From Akkermansiaceae bacterium (GTDB lineage: Bacteria; Verrucomicrobiota; Verrucomicrobiia; Verrucomicrobiales; Akkermansiaceae): 8,756 nucleotides of DNA. Every line of letters starts with the position of its first letter. Position 1 is the first letter of the stretch. This document shows, one piece after another, positions 1 through 6,502 of this stretch. The notes beneath the pieces are model-generated. The model had not been told where the DNA came from. It was given only the letters and a program-made list of their open reading frames with translations, and did not search any database. The position numbers and the translations under genes are program-made. The DNA lies in NCBI GenBank assembly GCA_023301545.1, contig JALZUI010000044.1, forward strand, positions 1 through 8,756, in the 5' to 3' direction.

Positions 1-1
1 C

Positions 2-65
2 GTAGTTGGTTTGTTCTTGTTGTAGTAACTGAACACTAACGACCGCTCGCGCGGTCGCCAACTAC
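2..65. repeat. Nested inverted repeat with GC-rich hairpin
   Basis: The inner hairpin is CGACCGC (40-46) and GCGGTCG (51-57) around a 4-base loop. Read on the minus strand the loop is GCGA, a GNRA-type tetraloop. An outer pair, GTAGTTGG (2-9) and CCAACTAC (58-65), abuts the inner stem on one side and leaves a 30-base bulge on the other. It begins about 10 bases after the stop of the minus-strand gene ending at 75, so it may act as that gene's terminator or 3' stabiliser. No strong U-tract follows, so this is not a textbook intrinsic terminator. A plus-strand reading frame entering from the left edge ends with TAA at 37-39, so the hairpin could equally follow a gene I cannot see. Confidence 0.5.
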
Positions 66-74
66 TCTTCTATT

Positions 75-632
75 TTAACGACGTATGGGACACTTCCCAG
101 ACCTCTTATAATCGTGTATATTTACTTGAGCTGAACGGTTGATCATTTGGATCGTGAACTTCAATAAGCCCACCTCCCAAGTATCATCCACCCCTTCTAA
201 AACCGCTAAGGATGGATTAGCCGCTTGGCGCGCTTCTTCCTTAAGTTTATTGATTACGCTTTCTAAGGAGTCATGTACGATCTCTTCCCTGGTTTCTTTT
301 TTCTTAAACTCAAAGCCATAACGGAGGAACGCCAGGTTATCTCCGTTCTCTTTTAATCGCTCTAACATGCGCCTTGCTTCTTGCTCAGATTTTTCACTAA
401 AGCCATCAAAGGCAACTTCACTATAAGACTCCGGTTTGATGATCATAGGTTTCTGCGCCTCAACCACGCCCGCTCTGATCCGAATTTTTCCAGCAGTATC
501 CATTAACTCGCTGGCCATAAGAAACTCGAATCGAGTCAAATCGAAGGTATCAATAAAACGAGCAGGTTCACAAATCACCTTTGAGGATTCAAAGGCGTAG
601 TCAAAATCGTCTTTAGTAATAGGGTTATCCAC
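75..632 (-). CDS. Conserved-looking hypothetical protein, 185 aa
   Basis: I do not recognise this protein. It has no signal peptide or membrane segment and looks cytoplasmic. The first 75 residues look like mixed alpha/beta structure. Residues 78-138 are charged and helix-forming, rich in Glu, Lys and Arg. The tail (about 142-178) returns to a beta/alpha pattern and contains the sequence QMINRSAQVNIHDYKR. The start is GTG at 632: an in-frame TAG lies only five codons upstream and the next Met is residue 40. There is no Shine-Dalgarno sequence. It lies downstream of acpP on the same strand but is separated from it by a strong terminator, and a weak promoter-like pair lies between terminator and start, so it is probably transcribed independently. 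Coding is supported by length and balanced composition. No function is assigned. Confidence 0.8.
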   Translation of the reverse strand: MDNPITKDDFDYAFESSKVICEPARFIDTFDLTRFEFLMASELMDTAGKIRIRAGVVEAQKPMIIKPESYSEVAFDGFSEKSEQEARRMLERLKENGDNLAFLRYGFEFKKKETREEIVHDSLESVINKLKEEARQAANPSLAVLEGVDDTWEVGLLKFTIQMINRSAQVNIHDYKRSGKCPIRR

Positions 633-641
633 AGTGTTTGT

Positions 642-669
642 AATCTAAAGCAAAACTAGCGAGGGGCAA
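642..669 (-). promoter_or_regulatory. Possible promoter of the 185-aa gene
   Basis: On the minus strand TTGCCC (669-664) and TAGATT (647-642) are separated by 16 bases. Each matches the sigma-70 consensus at four of six positions. The -10 ends 9 bases before the GTG start, which would leave a leader of only two or three bases. Its position just beyond the acpP terminator makes sense for a separate unit, but the match is weak. Confidence 0.3.
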
Positions 670-670
670 A

Positions 671-705
671 TAATAAAAAAGGAGTCTCCCGTAAAGGAGA
701 CTCCT
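671..705 (-). terminator. Rho-independent terminator of acpP
   Basis: Read on the minus strand, a perfect 10-bp stem (AGGAGTCTCC, bases 705-696, with GGAGACTCCT, bases 689-680) encloses a 6-base loop and is followed at once by a T-rich run (TTTTTATTA). It begins 28 bases after the acpP stop. All hallmarks of an intrinsic terminator are present on this strand. On the plus strand the A-run lies before the stem and only AATTT follows, so termination should be mainly directional. Confidence 0.92.
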
Positions 706-732
706 AATTTAAATATTTAGAATATTATGCGC

Positions 733-966
733 TTACGCGTTTTTTTCGATGTATGAGAGAATGTCTCCTACAGATTGAAGCTTCTCTGCATCTTCATCTG
801 GAACTTCGATTTCGAATTCTTCTTCAAGAGCCATTACGAGCTCAACTGCGTCGAGAGAGTCTGCTCCTAAGTCTTCGATAAGCTTAGCTTCTGGTTTAAC
901 TTGGTCTGCGTTAACGCCAAGTTGCTCTACGACGATGTCTGTTACTTTTTGTAGTGATTCTGCCAT
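733..966 (-). CDS. acpP: Acyl carrier protein
   Basis: A 77-residue acidic protein of the usual ACP length. It contains the phosphopantetheine attachment motif GADSLDAVELVMALEEEF, with Ser37 as the expected prosthetic-group serine at the start of helix II. The helix I region is residues 3-16, and the C-terminal helix ends LQSVGDILSYIEKNA. The holo form carries growing acyl chains in type II fatty acid synthesis and supplies acyl groups for phospholipid and lipid A assembly in the cytoplasm. The ATG at 966 gives the standard N-terminus (MAESLQKVTDIV). No fab genes are adjacent, unlike the common fabD-fabG-acpP-fabF order, and a strong terminator follows directly, so it appears to be a monocistronic unit or the end of one. 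There is no Shine-Dalgarno sequence; the start is preceded by AATATATT. Confidence 0.98.
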   Translation of the reverse strand: MAESLQKVTDIVVEQLGVNADQVKPEAKLIEDLGADSLDAVELVMALEEEFEIEVPDEDAEKLQSVGDILSYIEKNA

Positions 967-976
967 AATATATTAG

Positions 977-1005
977 TGAATAGCTTTAGGTACAACAGCT
1001 TGCAA
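977..1005 (-). promoter_or_regulatory. Possible promoter of acpP
   Basis: On the minus strand TTGCAA (1005-1000) and TATTCA (982-977) are 17 bases apart, and the -10 ends 10 bases before the acpP ATG. The -35 matches four of six and the -10 three of six, so this is a weak candidate. A small dyad, TTGCA-N7-TGCAA (1000-1016), overlaps the -35. The 79-base gap to the upstream gene is the only room for a promoter. Confidence 0.25.
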
Positions 1006-1045
1006 TGATTGTGCAATACTTAATATCTGTTTATTTCTTTTTAAA

Positions 1046-2263
1046 CTAACTTTCTGTGTCTTCTTCCGCATCAGAGAACTCAATCAGCTCTCCTTTGAAG
1101 TTTGCCATAATAACATCGAATAACTTCTGGGCGGGCTCACCTTCGGCCTTATCGACTCCGCCATAGACAAAGCCATCGATCTTCACCTTCTCAGTAGCCT
1201 CTCCTTCCTTGTATGAGATCGTCGCAAGAGCCTTAGTGTCCCACTTTCTCTTATCTAGACGAAACATGTCAGTGTAGAGTACTTTCTTACCATTTGGGGC
1301 GTAATAGGCGTTCTCGTCAACAGCCATGAACCGCTTCTTCATAAAGAGTGACAGTAGAGGAATTAGGCCCGCTGCTACCAAACAACCAATGGCAAAGTAC
1401 AATTGCTCGTCTACCTGTTTGCGTTGGTAAAAGTCATTTTTCGGCTTTTGACCCATTTTGTTTTCTGAGGTATATTCCTTCCAGAGGTACGGGTCATTGA
1501 CTTCCACCCCAGACTCTAAATCACCCTTAGCGAGCTCATAATAGCGATCGTAGTCAGATAGGATAGCGGGCCATTTTTCATCTTGCTTACTAGTTGGCAC
1601 GATCGAGCGATCTTCAGTAAAAGCGATGTCGTGATTAGAGGCTAACAGGTTCCAATCAGCTGCGCTCTTCCCTTCCTTCTGATAACTCTCAAATAACTCC
1701 TGAGCTTGCTCAAAAGTACGGTACATGATGAGCCTATAGTTCGCCTCATAATCTTTCTTCGTTATTCCTGCAGGCAAATCTTCATCCCAGCGAGTTGCTT
1801 TACTGAAGGCTACGCGCCCTTCCTTACTTTCTGTTGACTGAGCTTTTAACCGGTTAGTAACAGCAAGTTGTTTTTGATGAAACTGCTCCCACATTGCTGG
1901 TTGATCCGATCGAGAGTCATAAGCGGCCTTGTACGCATTGTAGTCTTGAAGCTCCTCTGGCCAAGTGCTCAACCGTTGCTCATATGATACCGCATCTCGC
2001 TGTTTATAATACTGTACACTTTGCCCACTCGCAAAGCGAGCCCATCCTTCTTTGGTCCCACCTTGTTCGTGATGTGAGATAAAGTAGTCCCGTGCTTTTT
2101 CAAATGTTTCAAACTGGGCGCGGTGATAGTTTTTCTTAGGGTAACCAACTTTCCAATCGTAGATAAAATATAATGAAATTCCTGTCAGAAGACAAAACAC
2201 CAAAAGCGCTCTCTTCCAAAACCATTTCGCAATATGACAAACCTCTGTATAAGTATTACTCAT
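1046..2263 (-). CDS. Two-span membrane protein with duplicated domain, 405 aa
   Basis: I do not recognise the family. A hydrophobic segment at about 18-36 follows K17-R18, and a second lies at 288-308 and is followed by KKR. The positive-inside rule therefore puts both ends in the cytoplasm and the 250-residue middle in the periplasm. That middle is an internal duplication. Residues 51-116 and 181-246 align without a gap over 66 positions, with 17 identities by my count, including TFE, W74/W204, AS, WP, and L-x-DY-xx-Y. A WDEDLP...DYEANY segment at 159-176 resembles the end of each copy. The C-terminal tail (312-405) is soluble, polar and acidic at the end. The start is ATG at 2263 without a Shine-Dalgarno sequence. 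It lies 101 bases downstream of obgE on the same strand, and the function is unknown. Confidence 0.88.
   Translation of the reverse strand: MSNTYTEVCHIAKWFWKRALLVFCLLTGISLYFIYDWKVGYPKKNYHRAQFETFEKARDYFISHHEQGGTKEGWARFASGQSVQYYKQRDAVSYEQRLSTWPEELQDYNAYKAAYDSRSDQPAMWEQFHQKQLAVTNRLKAQSTESKEGRVAFSKATRWDEDLPAGITKKDYEANYRLIMYRTFEQAQELFESYQKEGKSAADWNLLASNHDIAFTEDRSIVPTSKQDEKWPAILSDYDRYYELAKGDLESGVEVNDPYLWKEYTSENKMGQKPKNDFYQRKQVDEQLYFAIGCLVAAGLIPLLSLFMKKRFMAVDENAYYAPNGKKVLYTDMFRLDKRKWDTKALATISYKEGEATEKVKIDGFVYGGVDKAEGEPAQKLFDVIMANFKGELIEFSDAEEDTES
1526..1723 (-). repeat. Copy B of the internal protein duplication
   Basis: These bases encode residues 181-246 of the 405-aa membrane protein. They align without gaps to residues 51-116 (copy A), offset by exactly 130 residues. 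Shared positions include TFE-x-A, F191, S193, W204, A208-S209, R219, W231-P232, L235, D237-Y238 and Y241. Similarity is at the protein level, so the duplication is old. Confidence 0.75.
1916..2113 (-). repeat. Copy A of the internal protein duplication
   Basis: These bases encode residues 51-116 of the 405-aa membrane protein, just outside the first membrane segment. They match copy B (residues 181-246) at about a quarter of positions, with conserved aromatic residues W74, W101, Y108 and Y111. Confidence 0.75.
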
Positions 2264-2347
2264 AATAATTAGATGGTTAGGATTCTATTGATCTAGTACA
2301 ATGTAAAGTTACAATATCAAAATGTTCTCTCTGCTCCGACCCAACGG

Positions 2348-2379
2348 CGACGCGATCTCAATGATTAGCTATCGCGTCG
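2348..2379. repeat. Inverted repeat spanning the obgE stop codon
   Basis: A perfect 9-bp inverted repeat, CGACGCGAT (2348-2356) and ATCGCGTCG (2371-2379), surrounds a 14-base loop that contains the obgE stop codon (2365-2367). One arm encodes the last residues of ObgE. No T-run follows on the minus strand, so an intrinsic terminator is doubtful. It could stabilise the obgE 3' end or attenuate transcription into the next gene. Confidence 0.5.
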
Positions 2380-3417
2380 TGAGGACACTTTTTCCATCAG
2401 CATCTTTCGCAGGTCGTCTAGGCCATCACCTTCTTGAGCTGAAATCGGGAGAATATCAACTTTCGGAAAACGAGTTTTGAACATTGCGAGCTGATCCTCT
2501 GAACCGTCTACATCCATTTTATTGGCAACGATCATCCAAGGGAATTTGGAAAGCTCCTCATCATACTCTTTGATTTCTTTACGAAGAATTTGGAGGTCTT
2601 CAATTGGTTCACGACCATCCACTCCTGCCATATCAATCACGAAGATTAAGAGGTGGCATCGGGTGATGTGACGAAGAAACTCGTGACCTAAGCCACGGTT
2701 GTCACTGGCGCCCTCGATCAAACCTGGGATATCCGCGATCGTACAGCGTTGATATCCTGGAAAATCAACCACCCCAATGCTAGGCTTAAGAGTAGTAAAG
2801 GGGTAGGCCCCAATCTTTGGCTTATTAGCAGAAAGCGCGCCCATTAAGGTAGATTTACCAGCATTAGGGAACCCTACAAAACCAGCATCAGCAATCCTAC
2901 GAAGCTCTAGGTAGTAAACTCCCTGCTCCCCTTCTGTTCCTAGCGTCAGCTCTTCTGGCGCTTGGTTGGTGGATGAACGGAAATGGAAGTTCCCCTTTCC
3001 TCCTTTACCTGGTAGGCTCACGATAAACTCTTGGCCCTCTTCGGTGAGGTCAATGACGGGTTCTAAGTCCACTCCTGCATCACTGCGCTCCAGCTCAGAG
3101 GCTTCTTTCATGTCATTCGCATTACTGCGGTAAACCACTGTTCCTGGAGGCACCTTGCCGATGAATGATTTGCCTTTTTTGCCATGACGCTTGTAACTCT
3201 GTCCATGTCCTCCATCTTGAGCGATCATCTTAGGGTCGTATGCAAAGGAACGTAAATTGTCAGTATGCTGGTCAACTTTAAGGACTACAGTTCCACCATC
3301 ACCACCATCGCCACCGTCAGGGCCACCACGGGGTACAAACTTCTCACGACGAAAACTTACGATTCCGTTTCCTCCGTCGCCAGCTTTGGCGAATACTCTC
3401 ACGTGGTCTACAAACAT
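2365..3417 (-). CDS. obgE: Obg family GTPase
   Basis: A 350-residue protein with complete Obg architecture. The glycine-rich Obg fold fills residues 1-160, including AKAGDGGNGIVSFRREKFVP, GGPDGGDGGDGG and LPGKGGKGNFHFRSSTNQAP. A G domain follows: G1 GFPNAGKST (182-190), G2 YPFTTL (205-210), G3 DIPGL (229-233), G4 NKMD (299-302) and G5 ISA (325-327). It ends soon after the G domain, so the C-terminal OCT extension seen in some Gram-positive homologues is absent. The family binds the large ribosomal subunit and acts in late 50S assembly and stress responses. ATG at 3417 gives the standard MFVDHVRVFAKAGDGG start. The frequent partners rplU and rpmA are not adjacent. A weak promoter-like pair (TTCAAA, 16 bases, TATATC) lies just upstream, ending 10 bases before the ATG. 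Confidence 0.98.
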   Translation of the reverse strand: MFVDHVRVFAKAGDGGNGIVSFRREKFVPRGGPDGGDGGDGGTVVLKVDQHTDNLRSFAYDPKMIAQDGGHGQSYKRHGKKGKSFIGKVPPGTVVYRSNANDMKEASELERSDAGVDLEPVIDLTEEGQEFIVSLPGKGGKGNFHFRSSTNQAPEELTLGTEGEQGVYYLELRRIADAGFVGFPNAGKSTLMGALSANKPKIGAYPFTTLKPSIGVVDFPGYQRCTIADIPGLIEGASDNRGLGHEFLRHITRCHLLIFVIDMAGVDGREPIEDLQILRKEIKEYDEELSKFPWMIVANKMDVDGSEDQLAMFKTRFPKVDILPISAQEGDGLDDLRKMLMEKVSSRRDS

Positions 3418-3528
3418 AATTCAGATTGATATACGTTGCTTCTTTCGCATTTGAAACCAAATTCTCAGCTAAATTCACCACCTTGCCTCATGGGACTAAA
3501 ACACCTATCCGACTAGCTGAAAACGGTG

Positions 3529-4380
3529 CTACTGCTTAATTTCCACAACGTTCCCATCGCGGACCAAGAGGTTATATTCTTCCATATCGCTCGCGCTCAA
3601 GAAAAACCCCTTCCCTGGATCAGGTTCGTCAGGGTGCTTCACGGGACGAATCTGGAGATTTCCAGCCTTCAGAATGAGAAGCTTTTTGTTTACTCGGTAC
3701 TTGGAAGAAATTCTAGGAACAAGCGTCCCCCCATCAAAGGCCATTGAGCGGTCGATGTTAGTCGTAATAAGCTTACTTTTACTCGTGTATGAAACCTCTA
3801 ACAAAGGATACTCCTTAATAAAACGCTCTTGGTCATAGAGCCCGATGGTTTTCTTACTCACATCGATTACGGTTCGGAAATTCAACTCCATACACACCAG
3901 TTCTTCTTCTGGTTGAAGCCGATTCGGGTAGAGAAGCCCGTTCATCTCCATTACGTTTTCCACTGTGGAATCATGCTTGGAAGCCACCCGGGACAGCGAA
4001 TCACCACGCTGAACTGTATAATTTTTTTTATACTTAGGGTTCGATGGTGACATAATTTGATCCAAATTAAGCGTACCTAGAATCTTTTTAGCCTCGGAGG
4101 CAAAGGAGGCTTCACTGTAAAAATTGATCAAAAAGCGAAGTTTGTCGTGAGCCTTACTATACTCCCCTTTCCCAATTGATTGGCGCGCCTGAATCATAGC
4201 TTGGGATGCTAGTAAATTCCCTTGTGAGGTAGAGCTCGCCAACTCTTCATAGAGCGCTTCAGGAGCTTGTGCTAACGTCCTCGCCTTACTCTTTACTGAT
4301 TTCGCAAACACCAAGGCCATAGCCAATGCCGCCATCACTAAGACCGCGCACACTAATTGGAAGATGAAGGATACTCTCAC
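3529..4380 (-). CDS. Membrane-anchored LysM protein with degenerate YkuD (L,D-transpeptidase-like) domain
   Basis: A 283-residue envelope protein. One hydrophobic N-terminal segment (about 6-26) acts as a signal anchor. A helical, TPR-like stretch follows (about 56-105, GKGEYSKAHDKLRFLINFY). Next is a LysM domain (121-162, YTVQRGDSLSRVASKHD), which should bind peptidoglycan. Residues 168-281 look like a YkuD domain: FRTVIDVSKKTIGLYDQERFIKEY matches the family's first strands, and SASDMEEYNLLVRDGNVVEI matches its last helix and strand. Where active enzymes have SHGCIR this protein has GKGFFLS, and its only cysteines are C11 (membrane segment) and C163 (end of LysM). Transpeptidase activity is therefore unlikely, and a structural or wall-binding role is inferred. 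The start is GTG at 4380, since an in-frame TGA lies three codons upstream and later Met codons would cut the membrane segment. Confidence 0.88.
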   Translation of the reverse strand: MRVSFIFQLVCAVLVMAALAMALVFAKSVKSKARTLAQAPEALYEELASSTSQGNLLASQAMIQARQSIGKGEYSKAHDKLRFLINFYSEASFASEAKKILGTLNLDQIMSPSNPKYKKNYTVQRGDSLSRVASKHDSTVENVMEMNGLLYPNRLQPEEELVCMELNFRTVIDVSKKTIGLYDQERFIKEYPLLEVSYTSKSKLITTNIDRSMAFDGGTLVPRISSKYRVNKKLLILKAGNLQIRPVKHPDEPDPGKGFFLSASDMEEYNLLVRDGNVVEIKQ

Positions 4381-4472
4381 TGCTGATCACATAACCCCAG
4401 AATCCACGGGGTGAAAAGAAGTTTTTTCTACCCTTACTAGTTTATTCTGAATCGAGGCTTCACCCACCTTAT

Positions 4473-4502
4473 CCAGAACTACCAAAAGCCGCAACGTTCT
4501 GG
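4473..4502. repeat. Inverted repeat upstream of the lipid kinase gene
   Basis: CCAGAAC (4473-4479) and GTTCTGG (4496-4502) form a 7-bp inverted repeat around 16 bases in the divergent gap between the LysM gene and the lipid kinase gene. A competing pair, TACCA (4480-4484) and TGGTA (4500-4504), overlaps the right arm. It could be an operator or an RNA hairpin upstream of the kinase start. No matching regulator is recognised. Confidence 0.35.
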
Positions 4503-4521
4503 TATATCGAAATCCTCACGA

Positions 4522-4550
4522 TTACCATTTGCATTTTTCTCTGTTTTACT
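4522..4550 (+). promoter_or_regulatory. Possible promoter of the lipid kinase gene
   Basis: TTACCA (4522-4527) and TTTACT (4545-4550) are separated by 17 bases, each matching four of six consensus bases. The -10 ends 5 bases before ATG 4556, so the transcript would be essentially leaderless. It is weak alone, but the geometry repeats that of the stronger lpxI and floA promoters. Confidence 0.3.
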
Positions 4551-4555
4551 TGATC

Positions 4556-5500
4556 ATGAAATCGATGAAGCGCTACCCATTAATTTTCAACCCGAATTCG
4601 CGTGGTGAAAAAGCCTCTAAGGCGCAGCAATTTTTCTTTCAGAACGCGCAGGAGTTAGCACTGTATGCATCGCAGAGTGTCGAGAACGCGATCGAACTAA
4701 TCAACCATTTCGCCGACCAAGGAGAAAAGGAAATCATCCTCTCTGGTGGCGATGGGACGCTGAACCAAATGATCGACCTATTCCTCGATCGCAATCTCAC
4801 GATGGGCATTATTCCTACTGGCACAATGAATGTCTACGCCCGTGAACTAGGAATCCCCACCACCAACCTAGAAAAGGCATTCCAAACCATTAAAGATGAA
4901 CACATCAGCGAGGTCGATGTCTTCCGTATCAATGGCGCTCCTTTCGTCCAAATGGCAGGAATTGGCTACGATGCTCACATCATCCAAGAGACCTGCCCTA
5001 AGCTAAAGAAAAAGCTCGGCCCCCTCGCCTACCTCCAATCCGCGTTCAAAGTTTTCGGCCTGAAGCCACCATCCATGCTAATAGAAACAGAGGAAGGAGA
5101 ATCCCTAGACGGAGCCTTCGTCCTCTTAGGAAACGGCGCCCTCTACGGAGGACATTTCGAGGTCTTTCGTGATGCCAAAAACAACGATGGCCTCCTCGAT
5201 ATTCTAGTCGTCAAAAAAGCGGGCTACCAAGCGGTGATCGATTTCGCTACTAACTACCTCACAGACCCCTCCTTCCCCTTTGAAGGAGCAGACCACATCA
5301 CGCACATCCAGACCAAAGGACTCCGCGTGACTTCCAAAAAAGAAATCCCAGTAGAGCTTGACGGTGAGTACGCGGGAGGAGCCACTGAGTTCACTATTAC
5401 CCGCGATGAACGTGGGCTGAAAACATTTAAACCCGTTGAGAAAATCTCCAACGACTGGCATGAGGCCTTAGGCGCCTTTAGCTCTATCTCTCCTTGGTAA
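4556..5500 (+). CDS. YegS/DgkB-type diacylglycerol kinase family lipid kinase
   Basis: A 314-residue protein of normal length for this family. The N-terminus reads YPLIFNPNSRGEKA (nucleotide-binding start). The signature GGDGTLNQMID begins at residue 64, PTGTMNVYARELGIP spans 87-101, and GIGYDAHI spans 135-142. The C-terminal lipid kinase domain has GNGALYGGHFEVFRDAKNNDG and IPVELDGEYAGG. The family phosphorylates diacylglycerol or related lipids with ATP at the inner face of the membrane; the exact substrate cannot be read from sequence. I prefer ATG 4556 (or 4565, three residues shorter) over a TTG at 4529, because the motif start fits and a weak promoter ends at 4550. It is alone on the plus strand, divergent from the LysM gene and convergent with lpxI 21 bases away. 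Confidence 0.93.
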   Translation: MKSMKRYPLIFNPNSRGEKASKAQQFFFQNAQELALYASQSVENAIELINHFADQGEKEIILSGGDGTLNQMIDLFLDRNLTMGIIPTGTMNVYARELGIPTTNLEKAFQTIKDEHISEVDVFRINGAPFVQMAGIGYDAHIIQETCPKLKKKLGPLAYLQSAFKVFGLKPPSMLIETEEGESLDGAFVLLGNGALYGGHFEVFRDAKNNDGLLDILVVKKAGYQAVIDFATNYLTDPSFPFEGADHITHIQTKGLRVTSKKEIPVELDGEYAGGATEFTITRDERGLKTFKPVEKISNDWHEALGAFSSISPW

Positions 5501-5525
5501 CTGATTTACCCGTACCGAGAGTTAC
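5496..5525. other. Convergent gene junction with small inverted repeats
   Basis: The lipid kinase gene (stop at 5498-5500) and lpxI (stop at 5522-5524) converge with only 21 bases between stops. GGTAA (5496-5500) pairs with TTACC (5506-5510), and alternatively GTAACT (5497-5502) pairs with AGTTAC (5520-5525). Neither stem is long, GC-rich or followed by a T-run, so a shared terminator is possible but unproven. Confidence 0.25.
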
Positions 5526-6328
5526 GCGCCTAACACTGTAACCTTATATTTCTTAGCGAGCTCGACTACCCGTTCTCGTTCTAAGATTAGGGTGCAACCA
5601 GCCTCTACCACTATCTGGCTAATCCCGGCAGTTTTACAGGTCTCAATCGTTAGGGGGCCTACTACTGGAACGTCAAAGCGAAAATCTTGCTTCGGCTTAC
5701 TCACTTTAGCTAGGGTAACATTCTTCCCTTTCCCCAGTTTACCGCCACGTTTGATACACTCGTTCGTTCCCTCAAAGGCCTCAACCGCTAGCACCGTTCC
5801 TTCGCGTACAATTGCAGATTGCCCAATATCTAAGCGGGAGGACTCTTTAGCGATCTTAAACCCATAGGCGGCATCTTCCTCCATTTTGTCCTTAGGCTTA
5901 GGACCAAAAAGGTGCCCCTTCTGTGCCATCTCATCTTCCAGAAAGGTGACCGCCGAGAGCAACTCTACTCCGTCTTTAGCTAATTCATCAGCAATCGCGC
6001 CGAATAAGGACTCTGCATTTCGCTCCTTAAGCTTCGCTAATACTCCGATTGTTCTGAGGTCAGGGCGGAAACTATAGAGGTTATTAGGCGCAATCTGCCC
6101 CACCATTACCGCTTCCGTCACCCCTTCACTCACAAAGTAATCGATCAGCTTTCCTAATTGCCCTACTTTGAGCCACTTAATCGCGTCCACATGCTCTGCA
6201 AATTCAGGCTTAGTTTCGCCATCAAAAGCGGAACACACGAGGCGAATATCTTCCTCTTGCGCTCTAGCTGCGCGTGCAAAAGTCTCGGGATACACTCCAT
6301 TTCCCGCAATCATGCCGATCGTTCTCAT
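5522..6328 (-). CDS. lpxI: UDP-2,3-diacylglucosamine pyrophosphatase LpxI
   Basis: A 268-residue protein matching the LpxI (DUF1009) family along its length. The N-terminus is MRTIGMIAGNGVYPETFARAA, with GQIAPNNLYSFRPDLRT at 77-93. The C-terminal part has GQSAIVREGTVLAVEAFEGT (169-188), GGKLGKG, and KPKQDFRFDVPVVGPLTIE (211-229), whose acidic residues probably belong to the metal-dependent active site. LpxI hydrolyses UDP-2,3-diacylglucosamine to lipid X and UMP in lipid A synthesis, replacing LpxH where that is absent. This implies an outer membrane with lipid A. The ATG at 6328 is preferred over an in-frame GTG at 6349: family homology begins there, and the GTG lies inside the spacer of a good promoter. 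No other lpx genes are adjacent. Confidence 0.95.
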   Translation of the reverse strand: MRTIGMIAGNGVYPETFARAARAQEEDIRLVCSAFDGETKPEFAEHVDAIKWLKVGQLGKLIDYFVSEGVTEAVMVGQIAPNNLYSFRPDLRTIGVLAKLKERNAESLFGAIADELAKDGVELLSAVTFLEDEMAQKGHLFGPKPKDKMEEDAAYGFKIAKESSRLDIGQSAIVREGTVLAVEAFEGTNECIKRGGKLGKGKNVTLAKVSKPKQDFRFDVPVVGPLTIETCKTAGISQIVVEAGCTLILERERVVELAKKYKVTVLGA

Positions 6329-6334
6329 AGCACT

Positions 6335-6363
6335 ATTAAGCAAGTCCACCCTCTCACTGTCAA
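6335..6363 (-). promoter_or_regulatory. Promoter of lpxI, predicted leaderless
   Basis: On the minus strand a perfect TTGACA (6363-6358) is followed after 17 bases by CTTAAT (6340-6335), which matches the -10 consensus at four of six. Only six bases separate the -10 from the ATG at 6328, so transcription should begin at or within a base or two of the start codon. This also argues against the upstream GTG at 6349. Confidence 0.6.
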
Positions 6364-6468
6364 CCCCTCCATCTATTCAAAGAGTGTTTTATTCTCCCTC
6401 TCGAGATTCAGGGTCTAGCCATCGCGTAGTCATAAACCATGCAGAACCACTTTTCCCGCTAACATTCC

Positions 6469-6496
6469 TTGCCAGCTCAGAGAATCCTTCTATACT
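6469..6496 (+). promoter_or_regulatory. Promoter of floA, predicted leaderless
   Basis: TTGCCA (6469-6474, five of six) and TATACT (6491-6496, five of six) are separated by 16 bases. The -10 ends six bases before the floA ATG at 6503, the same spacing as for divergent lpxI. A start about seven bases beyond the -10 falls on the A of ATG, which would give a leaderless mRNA. Confidence 0.65.
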
Positions 6497-6502
6497 ACCC
6501 TT

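Noticed and set aside
1..39. End of a plus-strand gene (RSWFVLVVVTEH then TAA)
   Set aside because: Twelve codons are too few to support coding, and any frame can be open by chance over this length.
3465..3520. Inverted repeat TCAGCTA (3465-3471) and TAGCTGA (3514-3520) between the LysM gene and obgE
   Set aside because: The 7-bp arms are 42 bases apart with no inner stem or T-run. This is too weak to call a terminator or operator.
4394..4412. ACCCC-N9-GGGGT hairpin just upstream of the LysM gene start
   Set aside because: Only five base pairs. The plus-strand T-run (4422-4427) begins ten bases after the stem, and no plus-strand gene ends there.
4529..4555. TTG at 4529 as start of the lipid kinase
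   Set aside because: It would add nine residues (MHFSLFYLI) before the conserved start. ATG 4556 or 4565 fits the family better, and a candidate promoter runs through 4522-4550.
6329..6349. GTG at 6349 as start of lpxI
   Set aside because: Family similarity begins at ATG 6328, and the GTG lies in the spacer of a TTGACA-17-CTTAAT promoter.
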